A DNA stretch of 64,000 nt from Pseudolabrys sp035718275 (GTDB taxonomy: Bacteria > Pseudomonadota > Alphaproteobacteria > Rhizobiales > Xanthobacteraceae), in NCBI GenBank assembly GCA_035718275.1, contig DASTHI010000015.1, forward strand, positions 1-64,000, read 5' to 3'. Below, in pieces: positions 52,775 through 61,576 of this stretch. A program made the position numbers and the translations under genes. The notes beneath the pieces were generated by a model. The model was not told the DNA's origin. It searched no databases and worked only from the letters and a program-made list of their open reading frames with translations. Numbering within the stretch: position 1 is the stretch's first letter; each line of letters starts with the position of its first letter.

Positions 52775-54046
52775 ATGCCGCCAAGCTGTCGTCGCAATCT
52801 CCTCCGGTTCGGTGTTGGCGTTGGGGTGATCGCGGGAGCGGCGATTTCGACGGCAGTCTCGGCCAAAAGCATTCGCCTTCCCAAAGCCCAGGTCGAGACG
52901 CTCAGCTTTTCCGCACTCGATGGCTGGAAGCAGGATGATCTCTCCGCTGCTTTCGATACCTTTCTGAAAAGCTGTCGCGCCATACTTAACGGCACCAAGC
53001 ATATGAGAGCGGTCCGACCGCTATACGACGGCTTGTTCAGGGTTTGCGAACGAGCTGCCGCGGCAGGCAAGCTCGACAGCGGCCATGCCCGGGCGTTTTT
53101 TGAAGACAATTTCAAACCCGTGCGGATCGTGCCCCACGGCGAATCCGACGGATTTTTTACTGGCTACTATGAGACCGAAGTCGATGGGTCCCGCTTTCCC
53201 AGCAACGAATATACGATACCAATCTATGCAGCTCCCGCGGTTGCTGTGAAGAAGCGCAGCAGTACCGTGTTCGCAAACCTCGACCGCACTGAGATCGAGG
53301 AAGGCGCTCTTGCCGGCAAGAATCTGGAAATCTGCTACGTGAAGAGCCCGATCGATGCCTTCTTCGCGCAGATCCAGGGGTCAACGCGTGTGAGACTCGA
53401 CAGCGGGAAATTGCTGCGGCTTAACTACATTGCAAGCAACGGGATGCCCTATACGCCCGTTGGAAAATTCCTGATCGATCGCGGCATCGTTTCCCGGGAT
53501 GAAATGTCGATGGATAAGATCCGGCAGTTCATGGAGGCCAACCCGGAAGAGGGCAAAGAATTGCGGCGGAAGAACCGCTCGTTCGTATTCTTTACCGAGG
53601 TTCCGCTGGATGCTGACGACGAATGTATCGGGGCACAAGGTGTGCCCCTTACGCCCGGACGCTCGCTTGCCGTAGACAAGAAGATTCACGTTTACGGAAC
53701 GCCGATTTGGGTCGAGGCAAAACTTCCGATCGAAAGCGAACGACCTGAAACAAGATTCCGGCGTCTGCTCGTCGCGCAGGATACCGGATCAGCTATCACA
53801 GGACCCGCACGGGCGGATATCTATTTCGGCCACGGCGAGCAAGTCAGTCACGTTGCGGGGCGCATTAAGCAGTTTGGGAAATTTGTCATGCTGGTCCCGC
53901 GCAGCGTGTCGGTACATGGCGCTGCGGCACCGCGCTCGAAGCAAGTTCCACTGCCAAAGCGGCGCCCCGAAATGATCCTCGCGGTGGAGTCACACAACTC
54001 GAACACACATGCGCCGGGGGTCCCGTCGCCGCGACCAAGGCCGTAA
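52775..54046 (+). CDS. mltA: Murein transglycosylase A
   Basis: 423 aa. A signal-like N-terminus (FGVGVGVIAGAAISTAVSA) precedes the MltA barrel: DGFFTGYYETEVDGSRFPS, FFAQIQGSTRVRLDSGKLLRLNYIASNGMPYTPVG, and the 3D domain RLLVAQDTGSAITGPARADIYFGHGEQ with the catalytic Asp. It cleaves glycan strands forming 1,6-anhydroMurNAc. The C-terminal ~60 residues are low-complexity. It is linked to smr (5 bp). Confidence 0.95.
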   Translation: MPPSCRRNLLRFGVGVGVIAGAAISTAVSAKSIRLPKAQVETLSFSALDGWKQDDLSAAFDTFLKSCRAILNGTKHMRAVRPLYDGLFRVCERAAAAGKLDSGHARAFFEDNFKPVRIVPHGESDGFFTGYYETEVDGSRFPSNEYTIPIYAAPAVAVKKRSSTVFANLDRTEIEEGALAGKNLEICYVKSPIDAFFAQIQGSTRVRLDSGKLLRLNYIASNGMPYTPVGKFLIDRGIVSRDEMSMDKIRQFMEANPEEGKELRRKNRSFVFFTEVPLDADDECIGAQGVPLTPGRSLAVDKKIHVYGTPIWVEAKLPIESERPETRFRRLLVAQDTGSAITGPARADIYFGHGEQVSHVAGRIKQFGKFVMLVPRSVSVHGAAAPRSKQVPLPKRRPEMILAVESHNSNTHAPGVPSPRPRP

Positions 54047-54051
54047 CGGCC

Positions 54052-54591
54052 ATGGCTGACGGCCGCCGCCGACGTTTGTCGCCGGAAGAGCGAGTGCTCT
54101 GGACGACCATCACCAAGACGATCGCTCCGCTGCAAAAATCGGCGTCCGAGGGACCGCCGCCTCCGGCGGATTCTCCACCCGCGCCGCCCAGCAATCTTGT
54201 TCAAACCAAGTCTGTTGCGCAGACTTTCCGGAAAGGCGGCGGTCCGCCGGCTCTTCTGCCACTTGGCCGTCGCGAGCGGGCACGGATCGCGCGCGGCAAT
54301 CACCGGATCGAAGGACGGCTCGATCTGCACGGTCTCACGCAAAGCGAAGCCCACAACGCGCTGCTGCGCTTCCTGCGTGCCGCGATGGAGCGGGAAGCCC
54401 GGCTTGTGCTCGTGATTACCGGAAAAGGCGGTCGCCGGGCAGGAGAAAGCGGGGTACTCAAAACCCAGGTGCCGCGTTGGCTGAGCCTGCCGGAATTTCG
54501 TCCGCTTGTGATCGGGTTCGAGATTGCACACGCAGCCCACGGCGGAGAGGGCGCACTCTATATTCGCGTGCGGCGAAAGAAACGAGAGTAG
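54052..54591 (+). CDS. Smr/MutS2-domain endonuclease-like protein
   Basis: 179 aa. The N-terminal half is basic and Pro-rich. The Smr domain is RIEGRLDLHGLTQSEAHNALLRFL (LDLHG motif), LVLVITGKGGR (TGKG motif), VPRWLSLPEFRPLVIGFEIAHAAHGGEGALYIRVRR. Smr domains nick branched DNA or cleave RNA; the partner here is unknown. It is the last gene before hslU, which converges on it. Confidence 0.92.
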   Translation: MADGRRRRLSPEERVLWTTITKTIAPLQKSASEGPPPPADSPPAPPSNLVQTKSVAQTFRKGGGPPALLPLGRRERARIARGNHRIEGRLDLHGLTQSEAHNALLRFLRAAMEREARLVLVITGKGGRRAGESGVLKTQVPRWLSLPEFRPLVIGFEIAHAAHGGEGALYIRVRRKKRE

Positions 54592-54607
54592 ACGAGGCCG
54601 ACCTCGT
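54592..54607. terminator. Short bidirectional hairpin between smr and hslU
   Basis: ACGAGG, loop CCGA, CCTCGT. The stem begins right after the smr stop and also lies just beyond the hslU stop on the other strand. It lacks T-runs. Confidence 0.4.
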
Positions 54608-54637
54608 ATGGCACCGGTCATCGTTATCAACGCGCGT

Positions 54638-55945
54638 CTATAAAATGAAGCGGCTCAAATCGGCATTCTTCGCCAGATCACCGATGTGCTGTTGCACGTA
54701 GCCTGCATCGATTCTGACTGTTTCACCCGACCGATCCGGTGCGGCAAACGAAACCTCGTCGAGCACGCGCTCCATCACGGTCTGCAGCCGGCGTGCACCA
54801 ATGTTCTCGACCGACGCGTTCACCGCGACGGCTATATCGGCAATTGCATCGACGGCATCCTCCGAAAATTCAAGCGTCACATCCTCGGTGCTCATCAGCG
54901 CGATGTATTGCTTGATCAATGAAGCCTCCGGCTCCGTTAGAATTCGACGGAAGTCATCTCGCGTAAGAGCTTTGAGCTCGACACGAATCGGCAGGCGTCC
55001 CTGCAGTTCGGGCAGAAGATCCGATGGCTTAGAAATATGAAAGGCGCCGGAGGCGATGAAAAGAATGTGATCTGTTTTTACCGGACCGTGCTTGGTATTC
55101 ACGGTGGTGCCTTCAATCAAGGGTAGTAGATCGCGCTGCACGCCCTCGCGGGACACATCGGCACCGCGCAAGCCTTCGCGTCCAGCGATCTTGTCGATCT
55201 CGTCTAGAAATACGATGCCGTTCTGCTCGGTGCTGCGGATCGCGTCCTGCACAAGTTGCTCGTTGTCCAGCAGCTTATCGGATTCTTCGTTGACGAGGAT
55301 GTCATGAGATTCTTCGACTGTCAGACGCCGGGTTTTTGTTCGCCCGCCGCCGAGCTTGCCGAAGATGTCACCCAGGTTGATGGCGCCCATCTGCGCACCG
55401 GGCATTCCCGGAATTTCGAACATGGGCATCCCCGTGCCGCCGGCCTGGACTTCGATCTCGATCTCCTTGTCATTAAGTTCTCCGGCACGAAGCCTTCTGC
55501 GGAAGCTTTCGCGCGTTGCGGGGCTTGCTCCCGGACCAACGAGTGCGCTGAGCACGCGTTCTTCCGCCGCCTGCTCGGCTCGTGCCTGCACATCCTTTCG
55601 CCTGCGCTCGCGCACCAAGGCGATCCCGATCTCGACAAGGTCTCGCACGATCTGCTCGACGTCACGCCCGACATAGCCCACTTCGGTGAACTTGGTTGCC
55701 TCAACTTTGAGAAACGGAGCGCCCGCGAGTTTCGCCAGGCGGCGCGAAATCTCAGTTTTGCCGACACCTGTCGGGCCTATCATCAGGATATTCTTCGGGA
55801 GCACTTCCTCGCGCAGCTTTTCGTCGAGTTGGAGGCGCCGCCAGCGATTGCGCAGCGCGATCGCCACGGCCCGCTTGGCGTCACCCTGGCCGACGATATA
55901 TCGGTCCAACTCAGATACTATTTCGCGGGGAGAGAAATCGGTCAT
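54638..55945 (-). CDS. hslU: HslU ATPase of the HslUV protease
   Basis: 435 aa. It starts FSPREIVSELDRYIVGQGDAKRAVAIALRNRW; Walker A is MIGPTGVGKTEISRRL; the I domain spans about residues 110-230; Walker B is IVFLDEIDKIAG; sensor/Arg LLPELQGRLPIRVEL and the C-terminal IGARRLQTVMERVLDEVSF and DLSRFIL tail that docks in HslV. It unfolds substrates for HslV. It lies downstream of hslV in the same direction. Confidence 0.97.
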   Translation of the reverse strand: MTDFSPREIVSELDRYIVGQGDAKRAVAIALRNRWRRLQLDEKLREEVLPKNILMIGPTGVGKTEISRRLAKLAGAPFLKVEATKFTEVGYVGRDVEQIVRDLVEIGIALVRERRRKDVQARAEQAAEERVLSALVGPGASPATRESFRRRLRAGELNDKEIEIEVQAGGTGMPMFEIPGMPGAQMGAINLGDIFGKLGGGRTKTRRLTVEESHDILVNEESDKLLDNEQLVQDAIRSTEQNGIVFLDEIDKIAGREGLRGADVSREGVQRDLLPLIEGTTVNTKHGPVKTDHILFIASGAFHISKPSDLLPELQGRLPIRVELKALTRDDFRRILTEPEASLIKQYIALMSTEDVTLEFSEDAVDAIADIAVAVNASVENIGARRLQTVMERVLDEVSFAAPDRSGETVRIDAGYVQQHIGDLAKNADLSRFIL

Positions 55946-56057
55946 TTACCCTCTTTTCCCCGCGCGCTCGGGCGGAACAGCGCTACACGGCCACTCAGGT
56001 CGCAAGTCATGAACGCCGCCCGCCCACACATTTTGGGAGCGCTGCTGACATACAACA

Positions 56058-56609
56058 TCATGTCTTGATGCTCTCGATGGTCACATTACGGTTCGTGAAC
56101 ACGCAGATATCGGCTGCGATGTCGAGCGATTTGCGCACGATAGCCTCCGCGTCGAGAGATCCGTCGACCAACGCGCGCGCCGAAGCAAGTGCGTAGTTGC
56201 CGCCCGAGCCGATGCCGGCGATTCCGGCCTCTGGCTCCAGCACGTCACCAGTGCCGGTGAGAACGAGCGACACGCTCGCATCGGCAACAATCATCATGGC
56301 TTCAAGGCGGCGAAGGTAGCGATCCGTCCGCCAATCCTTGGCAAGCTCGACGGCTGCCCGCAAAAGCTGTCCGGGATACTGCTCGAGCTTGCCCTCAAGC
56401 CGCTCAAAAAGCGTGAACGCATCTGCGGTCGCGCCCGCAAAGCCTCCAATCACGTCGCCCTTTGCGAGGCGACGGACTTTTCGGGCATTGGCTTTTACGA
56501 TTGTCTGTCCGATCGATACCTGTCCGTCGCCCCCAATGACCACCATGCCGTTCTTCCGCACGGTGAGAATGGTCGTGCCATGCCAGGCGGGAAGTTCGTG
56601 AGGCGACAT
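56058..56609 (-). CDS. hslV: HslV peptidase of the HslUV protease
   Basis: 183 aa from ATG 56609; longer starts lack support. A short propeptide MSPHELPAWHG precedes the catalytic Thr in TTILTVRKNG, so processing is expected. Then VVIGGDGQVSIGQTIVKANARKVRRL, VIGGFAGATADAFTLFERLE, SGGNYALASARAL. It is the proteolytic chamber of HslUV. The operon is hslV-hslU, divergent from hisB. Confidence 0.95.
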   Translation of the reverse strand: MSPHELPAWHGTTILTVRKNGMVVIGGDGQVSIGQTIVKANARKVRRLAKGDVIGGFAGATADAFTLFERLEGKLEQYPGQLLRAAVELAKDWRTDRYLRRLEAMMIVADASVSLVLTGTGDVLEPEAGIAGIGSGGNYALASARALVDGSLDAEAIVRKSLDIAADICVFTNRNVTIESIKT

Positions 56610-56759
56610 GCGTGTTAACCCTGTGGTCAGGGCAGATGTAAGGATCTCCCGCGTGTGATGCAAATCAGCCGCCTTCAATGCGCATTAAGGTGAGCAGTGC
56701 GAAGGTGGCGAATCCGGCGCGGTCCTGATAAAAGGCGCGCGCGAGCGAAGGACAGCGGC

Positions 56760-57353
56760 ATGCGTAAGGGCAGCACGACGCGCAAGACCAGGGAAACGGA
56801 AGTCGAGGTGGAGGTCAATCTCGACGGGTCAGGTCGGGCGTCTATAGCAACGGGAATTGGCTTTCTCGACCATATGCTTGACCTGCTTGCGCGTCATTCG
56901 CGCGTCGACATCGTTGTGAAAGCCAAAGGCGATCTGCACATCGATCAGCACCATACCACCGAAGATGTGGGCATTGCGCTCGGCCAGGCTGTGAAGCAGG
57001 CGCTCGGCGACATGAAAGGAATCACACGGTATGCCGATGTGCATGTCCCCATGGACGAAGCCCTGACGCGGGTGGCGATCGATATTTCCGGGCGACCATT
57101 CCTGGTGTTCAAGGCCGCGTTCGTCCGCGACAAGGTCGGGGCCTTCGATACCGAGCTTGTGCAGGAATGGTTTCAGGCTTTTGCGACGAATTCCGGCATG
57201 ACGCTGCACGCGGAGTGCTTATATGGCACAAACGATCACCATATAGCCGAGTCGTGCTTCAAGGGATTGGCGCGTGCTCTGCGGGCGGCAGTATCGATTG
57301 ACCCGCAGGCAAAGGATGAGGTGCCGTCTACCAAGGGCTCGCTCGGCGGTTGA
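56760..57353 (+). CDS. hisB: Imidazoleglycerol-phosphate dehydratase
   Basis: 197 aa from ATG 56760. Metal-binding motifs: GFLDHMLDLLARHS, HIDQHHTTEDVGIALG, ECLYGTNDHHIAESCFKGLARAL. It dehydrates IGP in histidine synthesis and is monofunctional (no phosphatase domain). It leads the his cluster and is divergent from hslV. Confidence 0.97.
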   Translation: MRKGSTTRKTRETEVEVEVNLDGSGRASIATGIGFLDHMLDLLARHSRVDIVVKAKGDLHIDQHHTTEDVGIALGQAVKQALGDMKGITRYADVHVPMDEALTRVAIDISGRPFLVFKAAFVRDKVGAFDTELVQEWFQAFATNSGMTLHAECLYGTNDHHIAESCFKGLARALRAAVSIDPQAKDEVPSTKGSLGG

Positions 57354-57433
57354 CGGTCTCGCGCTATGGGAGACGAACCAGCGCGGATCCCGGGCAGCGG
57401 GTGCACGGCTCCAGTATCGACGAGTACGAATGA

Positions 57434-57940
57434 ATGCCAACCTATACGGTCCACGCACCTCGGCCAGGAACGCGCGATGAGCTCGACGCGGCGGAACGGT
57501 TTGTCTTCGTGCGCGACGGATTTTATTTCTGGGCCTTTCTGTTGGCGCCTCTGTGGCTGCTCGTTCACGGACTTTGGCTGGCATTGCTGATTTACATCAT
57601 CTTTCATACGGCAATTGAAACCGGCCTTGCGCTGGCGGGCATCTCGGCGAATGTGCAGATTCTCGTCGGAGTTCTGATCGCACTCATCATCGGCCTGGAA
57701 GCATCGAGCATCCGGCGCTGGACGCTGGCGCGACGCGGCTGGACAACGGTCGGCTTTGTCGTCGGCGATGACGATGAAACAGCCGAGCGCCGATTCTTTG
57801 GCGAATGGTGCAAGGACGCACAGCGGGTCGCGCGCAAATCGGGTTCGAGCGAGCAGGACTATTCCCATTCGACGCGCGTCGGGCCGCCTTCAGGGTCCGA
57901 CGTGATCGGGCTTTTCCCAGAAGCTGGGGGCCAAAGGTGA
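57434..57940 (+). CDS. DUF2628 membrane protein
   Basis: 168 aa. It begins MPTYTVHAPRPGTRDELDAAERFVFVRDGFYFWAFL, characteristic of DUF2628 proteins in his clusters of Rhizobiales. It has two or three hydrophobic segments (LLAPLWLLVHGLWLALLIYII; NVQILVGVLIALIIGLEASS) and then a soluble tail with RRWTLARRGWTTVGFVVGDD. Function unknown. It overlaps hisH by four bases (GTGA). Confidence 0.9.
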   Translation: MPTYTVHAPRPGTRDELDAAERFVFVRDGFYFWAFLLAPLWLLVHGLWLALLIYIIFHTAIETGLALAGISANVQILVGVLIALIIGLEASSIRRWTLARRGWTTVGFVVGDDDETAERRFFGEWCKDAQRVARKSGSSEQDYSHSTRVGPPSGSDVIGLFPEAGGQR

Positions 57941-58587
57941 GCGTCGCGATCGTCGACTACGGCTCCGGCAACCTACATTCGGCCGCGAAGGCGTTTGAAC
58001 GGGCCGCGCGCGAAAGCGGACGCAGGCAACCGATCCATCTCAGCAGCGATCCCGATACGATCCGACGGGCGGAGCGCATCGTGCTCCCGGGAGTAGGCGC
58101 TTTTGCCGACTGCCGTCGTGGCCTCGTCGCCATCCCTGGAATGCTGGACGCACTTGAAGAAAATGTGCGCAGACGAGGGAGGCCCTTCTTCGGCATTTGC
58201 GTCGGCATGCAGCTTATGGCGCAACGTGGGCTTGAATATCAATCGACTCCGGGGCTCGGCTGGATTGCGGGGGAGGTGGACCGCATCATGCCTTCAGACA
58301 GCGATCTGAAAATTCCGCACATGGGCTGGAACACGCTCGACGTCGTGAGACCGCATCCGCTATTTGAAGGTATTTCTCTGGGCTCGCACGGGTTGCATGC
58401 CTATTTTGTGCATTCGTATCATTTCAAACCGGAGCACCGCACCGATCTTCTGGCCCAGACTGACTATGGCGGCCCGCTTACGGCCATTGTCGGGCGCGAG
58501 AATATGGTGGGCACGCAGTTTCATCCCGAGAAGAGTCAGCGCCTGGGGCTTGCGTTAATTGCCAATTTTCTCAAGTGGTCACCATGA
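57937..58587 (+). CDS. hisH: Imidazole glycerol phosphate synthase, glutaminase subunit
   Basis: 216 aa from GTG 57937. Class I amidotransferase: VAIVDYGSGNLHSAAKAFERAA, PGVGAFADCR, nucleophile Cys in FFGICVGMQLMAQRG and catalytic His-Glu in VGTQFHPEKSQRLG. It makes ammonia for HisF. Coupled to the DUF2628 gene; hisA follows after 64 bp. Confidence 0.97.
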   Translation: MSVAIVDYGSGNLHSAAKAFERAARESGRRQPIHLSSDPDTIRRAERIVLPGVGAFADCRRGLVAIPGMLDALEENVRRRGRPFFGICVGMQLMAQRGLEYQSTPGLGWIAGEVDRIMPSDSDLKIPHMGWNTLDVVRPHPLFEGISLGSHGLHAYFVHSYHFKPEHRTDLLAQTDYGGPLTAIVGRENMVGTQFHPEKSQRLGLALIANFLKWSP

Positions 58588-58651
58588 GTCTGTCCGCATC
58601 GCTGTTTGCAGCGGCCAGGGCGTTGCAATTTGGGCTGCAACGTAGTCGCGC

Positions 58652-59392
58652 ATGATCCTCTTTCCCGCTATCGATTTGAAAGAGGGCGTCGTCGTTCGAC
58701 TCGAACAAGGCGACATGTCCCGGGCGACCGTTTTCAATCATAATCCTGCCGCACAGGCGCAGCTGTTCGAACGGCAGGGCTTCGAATACCTGCACGTTGT
58801 CGATCTCGACGGGGCGTTCGCGGGCAAGCCGATGAATGCCTCCGCCGTGGACCGGATCCTCAAGGGGGTCCGCATTCCAGTCCAGCTCGGGGGCGGCGTG
58901 CGCGATACGGCAACGGTCGAGGCATGGCTCGACAAGGGAGTGACCCGCGTCATCATCGGCACCGCAGCGGTACGCGACCCACCATTCGTCAAACAGGCGG
59001 CGCGGGACTATCCTGGTCGCATTGCAGTTGGCCTGGATGCCCGAGACGGCAATGTCGCAGTGCAGGGCTGGGCGGAAAATTCGCATTTGTCAGTTCTGGA
59101 TATTGCGAGACGCTTCGAGGATGTCGGCGTCTCGGCCATCATCTACACGGATATTTCGCGCGACGGCATGCTCAAAGGTCTCAACATTGATGCCGCGATT
59201 GCGCTCGCCAACGCAATTTCGATCCCGGTGATCGCATCCGGTGGTTTTGCTTCGATCGAGGACGTGAAGACCCTGCTCGAGCCGCGCGCGAAGAAGTTGG
59301 CAGGCGCCATCGCCGGCCGCGCGCTCTATGACGGGAGGCTGGACGCTGCGAGGGCCCTTGATCTCGTCCGCCTCGCCAGAGGACGGGACTGA
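58652..59392 (+). CDS. hisA: Phosphoribosylformimino-AICAR isomerase
   Basis: 246 aa. A (beta/alpha)8 barrel with catalytic Asp in ILFPAIDLKEGVVVRL, LHVVDLDGAFAG, PVQLGGGVRD, GVTRVIIGTAAVRDP, and second Asp in IIYTDISRDGMLKG, then VIASGGFAS and GAIAGRALYDG. It opens the ring of ProFAR. Its stop overlaps the hisF start. Confidence 0.97.
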   Translation: MILFPAIDLKEGVVVRLEQGDMSRATVFNHNPAAQAQLFERQGFEYLHVVDLDGAFAGKPMNASAVDRILKGVRIPVQLGGGVRDTATVEAWLDKGVTRVIIGTAAVRDPPFVKQAARDYPGRIAVGLDARDGNVAVQGWAENSHLSVLDIARRFEDVGVSAIIYTDISRDGMLKGLNIDAAIALANAISIPVIASGGFASIEDVKTLLEPRAKKLAGAIAGRALYDGRLDAARALDLVRLARGRD

Positions 59393-60168
59393 TGTTGAAG
59401 GTGCGTGTCATACCTTGTCTTGACGTCAAGGACGGCCGGGTGGTCAAAGGCGTCAATTTCGTCAATCTCCGGGACGCGGGCGATCCGGTCGAGGCTGCCA
59501 TCGCCTACGATGCCGCCGGCGCAGATGAACTCTGTTTTCTCGACATCACCGCCAGTCATGACAATCGGGACACGATCTATGATGTCGTGACGCGTACGGC
59601 CGAGGCTTGTTTCATGCCGCTTACGGTTGGCGGCGGTATTCGCACGGTCGACGACATTCGCAAGCTGCTGAACTGCGGCGCCGACAAGGTATCGATCAAC
59701 ACCGCGGCCGTTGCCCGCAGAGGCTTCGTCAAGGAAGCAGCAGAAAAATTTGGCGATCAATGCATCGTCGTGGCCATAGACGCGAAGAAGGTCCCCGGCA
59801 ATGGCGGCCGCGACCGATGGGAGATATTTACCCATGGCGGACGCAAGCCGACCGGACTGGATGCCGTTGAGTACGCAAAAGAGGTGGTCGGACTCGGTGC
59901 CGGTGAAATTCTTCTCACGTCCATGGACCGGGATGGGACAAAATTGGGATATGACATCCCGCTGACGCGAGCGATCGCGGATGCTGTTTCGGTTCCGGTA
60001 ATTGCCTCCGGAGGCGTCGGCACGCTGGATCACCTCGTGGAGGGAATTCGTGACGGGCATGCGATGGCCGTCCTCGCCGCCTCGATCTTCCACTTTGGTG
60101 AACACAGCGTCGGTGAGGCAAAGGCCTATATGGCGAAAGCCGGCCTGCCCGTGCGCCTGGACGGCTGA
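59392..60168 (+). CDS. hisF: Imidazole glycerol phosphate synthase, cyclase subunit
   Basis: 258 aa. Barrel with catalytic Asp residues in VRVIPCLDVKDGRVVKG and ILLTSMDRDGTKLGYD; also LTVGGGIRTVDDI, CIVVAIDAKKVPGNGG, VPVIASGGVGTLDHL. It forms IGP and AICAR with HisH ammonia. It overlaps hisA by one base (TGATG). Confidence 0.97.
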   Translation: MLKVRVIPCLDVKDGRVVKGVNFVNLRDAGDPVEAAIAYDAAGADELCFLDITASHDNRDTIYDVVTRTAEACFMPLTVGGGIRTVDDIRKLLNCGADKVSINTAAVARRGFVKEAAEKFGDQCIVVAIDAKKVPGNGGRDRWEIFTHGGRKPTGLDAVEYAKEVVGLGAGEILLTSMDRDGTKLGYDIPLTRAIADAVSVPVIASGGVGTLDHLVEGIRDGHAMAVLAASIFHFGEHSVGEAKAYMAKAGLPVRLDG

Positions 60169-60262
60169 TTATGCAGGCATTTGCTTCATCGATCGAACGG
60201 GGCGGCCGCCCATGACAAAGATCGGGCGGAGGTGCTATTGAGCCCGTGAAAAGGACCGGTTT

Positions 60263-60577
60263 ATGGACAGGTTCACGCTGGCTGACCTCGAAAAGCGAGT
60301 ACAGGAGCGCGCGAAAGCGAGCGCGACCGAATCCTATACTCGCGCACTGATCGACAAGGGCGTCGCACATTGCGCCAAAAAACTTGGAGAGGAGGCGATC
60401 GAAACCGGATTGGCCGCGGTGCACGAAGACCGCGCTCGTCTGATCGCCGAGGCTGCTGATCTCCTTTACCACCTCCTGGTGCTGCTTGCGGCGCGCGGCG
60501 TGGCCTTGACTGACGTCGAGGATGCCTTGGGGAAAAGAACGTCGCAAAGCGGTCATCAGGAAAAGGCTGCACGCTGA
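60263..60577 (+). CDS. hisE: Phosphoribosyl-ATP pyrophosphatase
   Basis: 104 aa. The MazG-like fold reads TLADLEKRVQERAKASATESYTRALIDKG, AKKLGEEAIETGLAAVHEDRARLIAEAADLLYHLLVLLAARGV; the EE..E..A and EAAD motifs bind Mg. It is monofunctional, without HisI. HisE removes pyrophosphate from PR-ATP. Confidence 0.95.
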   Translation: MDRFTLADLEKRVQERAKASATESYTRALIDKGVAHCAKKLGEEAIETGLAAVHEDRARLIAEAADLLYHLLVLLAARGVALTDVEDALGKRTSQSGHQEKAAR

Positions 60578-60591
60578 TCGGGGCCTTCGTG

Positions 60592-61545
60592 ATGGAGCAG
60601 CGTATCGAAGAAAACCTCTCGCCGTATCGCACATTTTCTCGCGCGGAATGGGCGGCCTTGCGGGAGGACACGCCCATGACCTTGACCTCGGACGAGGTCA
60701 CCCGCCTTCGCTCGCTGCATGATCGGCTCGACATGAAGGAGGTAGAGGAGATCTATCTCCCGCTGTCACGCTTGCTGTCGATGTATGTCGCGGCGACGCA
60801 GCGATTGTTCCGCGCTCAGCAACGCTTTCTCGGCACAGAAGATGCCAAGATGCCCTACATTATCGGTGTCGCTGGATCCGTCGCGGTCGGTAAATCGACC
60901 ACCGCGCGTGTTCTGCAGGCTCTGCTTGCGCGCTGGCCGAACGTACCGAAGGTGGACCTCGTCACGACCGACGGCTTTCTTTATCCAAACGCAATTCTCG
61001 AGCGCGAAGGCTTGATGGAGAAGAAGGGATTTCCGGAAAGCTATGATCTGCCGGCGTTGCTGCGATTCCTCTCAGACGTGAAAGCCGGCCGACGGCCTGC
61101 GCGCGCTCCAATCTACTCTCATCTTGTTTATGACGTCGTTCCGAACCAGTGGGTGGAAGTCGATCGTCCCGACATTCTCGTCGTCGAGGGCCTCAATGTA
61201 TTGCAGACTGGCCGTTTGCCCAAAGGCGGCAAGGCCATTCCATTCGTCTCGGACTTTTTTGATTTTTCTGTTTATCTCGATGCCGATGAAGAAGTTCTCA
61301 AATCGTGGTATGTCGATCGGTTCCTCACTTTGCGAGGCACCGCGTTCCGCGACCCCAAGTCGTATTTCCACCGTTACTCGAACTTGTCAGATGAAGAAGC
61401 AATAGAAACCGCTTCATCGATCTGGTCGCGTATCAATCTTCTCAATCTGCACGAGAACATCCTGCCGACGCGGCAGCGTGCAGATCTTATTTTGAAGAAA
61501 AGCGAAAGCCACCTGGTCGAGGATGTATCGCTTCGCAAATTGTGA
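60592..61545 (+). CDS. coaA: Type I pantothenate kinase
   Basis: 317 aa from ATG 60592 (a GTG codon lies one codon upstream). P-loop IGVAGSVAVGKSTTARVLQALL near residue 95; DLVTTDGFLYPN, KKGFPESYDLPALLRFL, YSHLVYDVVP, DILVVEGLNVLQ, FSVYLDADEEVLKSWYVDRFLTLR, INLLNLHENILPTRQRADLIL. First committed step of CoA synthesis, inhibited by CoA. It follows hisE by 14 bp, a conserved linkage in Rhizobiales. Confidence 0.97.
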   Translation: MEQRIEENLSPYRTFSRAEWAALREDTPMTLTSDEVTRLRSLHDRLDMKEVEEIYLPLSRLLSMYVAATQRLFRAQQRFLGTEDAKMPYIIGVAGSVAVGKSTTARVLQALLARWPNVPKVDLVTTDGFLYPNAILEREGLMEKKGFPESYDLPALLRFLSDVKAGRRPARAPIYSHLVYDVVPNQWVEVDRPDILVVEGLNVLQTGRLPKGGKAIPFVSDFFDFSVYLDADEEVLKSWYVDRFLTLRGTAFRDPKSYFHRYSNLSDEEAIETASSIWSRINLLNLHENILPTRQRADLILKKSESHLVEDVSLRKL

Positions 61546-61576
61546 GATAGCGATTGGCCTGATCAATATGTCGGCG